A stretch of DNA of 64,000 nucleotides from Tetragonia tetragonoides (lineage: Eukaryota > Streptophyta > Magnoliopsida > Caryophyllales > Aizoaceae): contig CM076141.1 of the NCBI GenBank assembly GCA_038025085.1, positions 26,582,501-26,646,500 of the forward strand. Direction: 5' to 3'. Below are positions 61,489 to 64,000 of the stretch, piece after piece (position 1 is the stretch's first letter; every line of letters begins with the position of its first letter). Under the pieces are notes generated by a model. It was not told the origin of the DNA and did no database searches. It saw only the letters and a program-made list of their open reading frames with translations. The translations under genes and the position numbers were made by a program.

Positions 61489-61953
61489 GGATTGACCCAA
61501 AACGAGTTAATATGCTTTGCGTCCGAAATTCCCGTGAGGCTTTACCTCATCCATTTGAAAGATGATGTACAGGAAAGAAGAAGATGATACCTATAGAGCC
61601 TGGAACTAGTTGGTCACCCGCAAGAGATAGAAGAATCGAGTCTGAGTCCCCAAGTTTTGTCGAGTTAGGGTCTTAGCTAAATCTTTAGGTTGAGTCTGGA
61701 ACAGGGGGTGTTCCCCTTTTACTTTTCTTTCTAAGTCTATTTTCTTTTTGACGGGAATTAGAGACCCTCTTCTCTAAAGACATGTGTGCTTATCTCTTTT
61801 TGCAAATCAATAAAAATTCCTCTTGCTCATTTCTTTCCTTGTTTGGCTATTGATAAATCCAATGAATACAAAGTTGCACAAATCATTAACTAATCAATTT
61901 AAGCAATATGAGTAAACTTCGTAAAGCAAGAATGCACATTTTCACTTTTACAT
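61489..61953 (+). other. Conserved spacer before B integrase
   Basis: Closely matches 35885-36254 of A, including CCTGGAACTAGT, GGGGGTGTTCCCC and AATAAAAATTCC. This is the place where protease, RT and RNase H would be expected. Confidence 0.65.
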
Positions 61954-63310
61954 GAATTTGAGTGGCTGAACTCTCTCAACAATGCCGCTCCACAAAGAAG
62001 AAGCGAGCCAGCCTTTGGCAACAACCTCGACACAGAAATGACTTTGGCTCCGATCGAAGAGGATCCTTGGTACCAAGACATTTTCAACTACATCACCAAA
62101 GGAATATACCCTCAAGATGCACCACTAAGAGCTGAATGGGCCATCCGTCTCTTAGCGGCACAAAACATAGAATACAAGGGGGTTCTGTACAAAAAGTCCC
62201 ACAACGGGGTCAACCTCAGATGCGTAAATTCCGAAGAAGCCGCAGAGATTATGGACGAGGTACATAATGGTGTGTGCGGGCCACACATGACTGGTCGAAT
62301 GATCTCTAGAAAGGTCTTACGGTTGGGATACTACTGGACTACTATGGAAAGGGATTGCTACGACTATGTCAAGAAGTGCAAGAAATGTAAGATATATGCC
62401 AACCTGCAGCATATGCCACCCTCAATACTCCACAGCTTCACATGCCTTTGGCCATTTTCCGCATGGGAAATAGATATCATTGGTAAGATCGCCCCAAAGG
62501 GCTCGGGAGGACATGAATACATCCTAGTAGCCATAGACTATTTTACCAAATGGGTCGAAGCCAAATCCTATGCCGTCCTTACCTCCAAACAAGTGTAAAA
62601 ATTCATAAGGAACAACATCATTTGCCGATACGGCGTTCCGCATGAAATCATCAGTGACCATGGATCACACTTCAAAGCCGAGATAGCCACCCTCCTCAAA
62701 AACTATAAAATCCAGCACCACAAATCATCCCCTTACCGTCCCCAAACCAATGGCGCAGTAGAAGCCGCCAACAAAAACCTCCAGACTATCATTGAAAAGA
62801 TGATAGAAAACTACAAAGATTGGCCCATCAAACTCCCATTTGCCCTTTGGGGATATAGGACATCCATAAGATCCTCTACGGGAGCAACACCTTATTCCCT
62901 AGTCTATGGAATGGAAGCAGTACTACCCATAGAAGTCCAATTACCCTCCATGCGCGTAGCCTTAGAAGGAGAAATTCCTGAAACCCAATGGTTACAAGCC
63001 CGCTACGAAGAGCTCATGTTCACGGTTGAAAGACGCCTACGGGCCTAGACCATTCCAACATGTACCAACAACGCATGGCAATAGCATTCAACAAAAAGGT
63101 TCGACCTTGGAATTTAAAGGAAGGGGATTTAGTTTGGAAAGAATTACAAGCCCCAGTTATCGACCCCAGAGGCAAATTTCGACAAAACTGATCTGGCCCA
63201 TTCATCATCAAAGATATTCTATCAGGAGGTGCAGTCAGGCTCATGGATATTGATGGCATCGAGTTTAGTCAGCTCACCAATATGGATCAACTAAACAAGT
63301 GCTACGTCTA
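61954..63310 (+). pseudogene. Element B integrase
   Basis: The coding frame opens at EFEWLNSLNN (61954) or ATG 62038. The HHCC finger is intact: HNGVCGPH and CKKCK. The first catalytic Asp is in WEIDIIGKIAPKG. After a TAA at 62596-62598, which replaces a sense codon still present in A, comes EIISDHGSHF (second Asp) and GAVEAANKNL (Glu). A 1-nt loss near 63046 shifts the frame before the C-terminal GPFIIKDILSGGAVRLM, where a TGA (about 63190) also occurs. Confidence 0.85.
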
Positions 63311-63661
63311 AAAATAATAAAATAAAATAAAAATTCCAAAAAAAATCCAAAAAAAAAACAAAGAAAGACCTTCACAACTTGAACGAACTACGCTGGCCTG
63401 ATTCCACACTGGATACGTATGTAACCCTTTTAAGGGCCCGGCCAAAATCAATCCAAATTTTCTTCAAACTCATGTAAAAGGGATAATCTTTATTCAAACT
63501 GAACGAATAAGCTTACATAGCAAGAATTAAACTTCCTAAGGTTACAATAAATAAATAAATAAAATAAAAATAAAAAAATAATGCAACTATGAGGGTTTAA
63601 GCTAAACAAATTATTATTATTATTTTTTTCAAAACTAGACTTGCTTTCCTAGAAAACTACT
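63311..63661 (+). other. Post-integrase spacer of element B
   Basis: Shares CTACGCTGGCCTGATTCCAC and GGATACGTATGTAACCC with A. A/T-rich otherwise. Confidence 0.6.
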
Positions 63662-64000
63662 TTAATCCTTCTTCCCTTTAGAAGGCTTCGTTGAAGACTT
63701 CTTCTTTGAAAGACCTTGGCTTGAGGATGACCTATGACCTCTCCCTTGACCTGGGGGCTTGCCTCTTTTCAGTACGTGATAGCCTCCCACTTGAGGCCCT
63801 TCCTTTCTTTTCTTGCTTCCTATTTTTGAGTCATACTCAGGCTTTAGCTGGTCCCACTCCTCATGACGAAGGGCTCGTCTCGTTTCTCCATCACCGCGGG
63901 AAAGCCAGTTCAGATACGTCTCAGAAACTCGAGTTGGGGCAATCACCCGAGGTACAGTCCAACGGTCCCGGCTACGCCAATATTTTCCCCAATCCATAGC
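63662..64000 (-). pseudogene. Antisense DUF7745-like gene of element B, C-terminal part (cut by window end)
   Basis: Open frame with WGKYWRSRDRWTVPRVIAP, VSETYLNWLSRGDGE, RRALRHEEWDQLKPEY and a basic Lys/Ser tail ending SKGKKD. It aligns closely with 49056-49415. It is open over the visible 111 codons; the N-terminal part is outside the window, so whether it is broken is unknown. Confidence 0.5.

Larger units (their letters stand above)
53981..64000 (+). mobile_element. Element B: non-autonomous Tat-type retrotransposon, extends beyond the window
   Basis: Inserted in the T3 RT. Order: 5' LTR, PBS, leader, knuckle-type gag-like ORF (split by a solo LTR), spacer, integrase, 3' region, antisense DUF7745-like ORF. 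As in A, no protease, RT or RNase H lies between the gag-like ORF and integrase. The right LTR is outside the window. Confidence 0.85.

Overview
This is nuclear DNA of a flowering plant, probably a eudicot, and almost all of it is nested transposable elements. The evidence is Ty3/gypsy retrotransposons of the Tat (Ogre/Retand-like) and Tekay (chromovirus) types, plant mobile domain (PMD) genes with GT-AG introns, plant-type LTR promoters with TATAAATA boxes, and AT-rich DNA-transposon debris. I see no ordinary host gene, tRNA, rRNA or CRISPR array. The species cannot be named from what I can see.

Layout. (1) 1-7432 is the 3' part of a + strand Tat-type element, E1. It holds two genes in antisense (- strand): a DUF7745-like pseudogene at 298-1030 and a seven-exon PMD gene at 1553-4325. 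Minisatellites (4964-5990), a polypurine tract and the 3' LTR (6147-7432) follow. (2) 7433-9386 and 24751-32660 are a repeat-rich, foldback-like DNA-transposon region with AGTGACC repeats, inverted and direct copies, a five-unit ~570-bp tandem array and a long ATT microsatellite. (3) Inserted in it is a complete Tat-type retrotransposon on the - strand, E2 (9387-24750), with 561/562-bp LTRs and GTGAC target duplications. It has one uninterrupted gag-pol frame broken by nine stop codons and no frameshift, and its own antisense PMD gene on the + strand (13133-16217) with a candidate promoter near 10771. (4) From 32661 onward lies a + strand Tat-type element A. A Tekay element T2 (37001-48140, TSD TACAA) splits its integrase, and a second Tekay element T3 (49572-53980) splits its 3' antisense ORF. 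T3 is in turn cut by element B (53981 to beyond the window end), whose gag-like ORF is split by a 4.2-kb solo LTR (57016-61211, TSD GGCGG).

How the parts relate. E1, A and B share an LTR family (start TGTAGAYGCC; PBS TGGCGACTCMACTGGGGA in A and B). A and B both lack protease, reverse transcriptase and RNase H between a zinc-knuckle ORF and integrase, so they look like one non-autonomous lineage mobilised in trans. T2 and T3 are defective Tekay elements that have lost different domains.

The most interesting theme is that the Tat-type elements carry protein genes between integrase and the 3' LTR in antisense. These are PMD genes in E1 and E2 and DUF7745-like genes in E1, A and B. Some have introns and apparently their own TATA boxes. 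In E1 the gene promoters and the LTR share a distinctive pair of GCCGCTAGCGGC-type palindromes.
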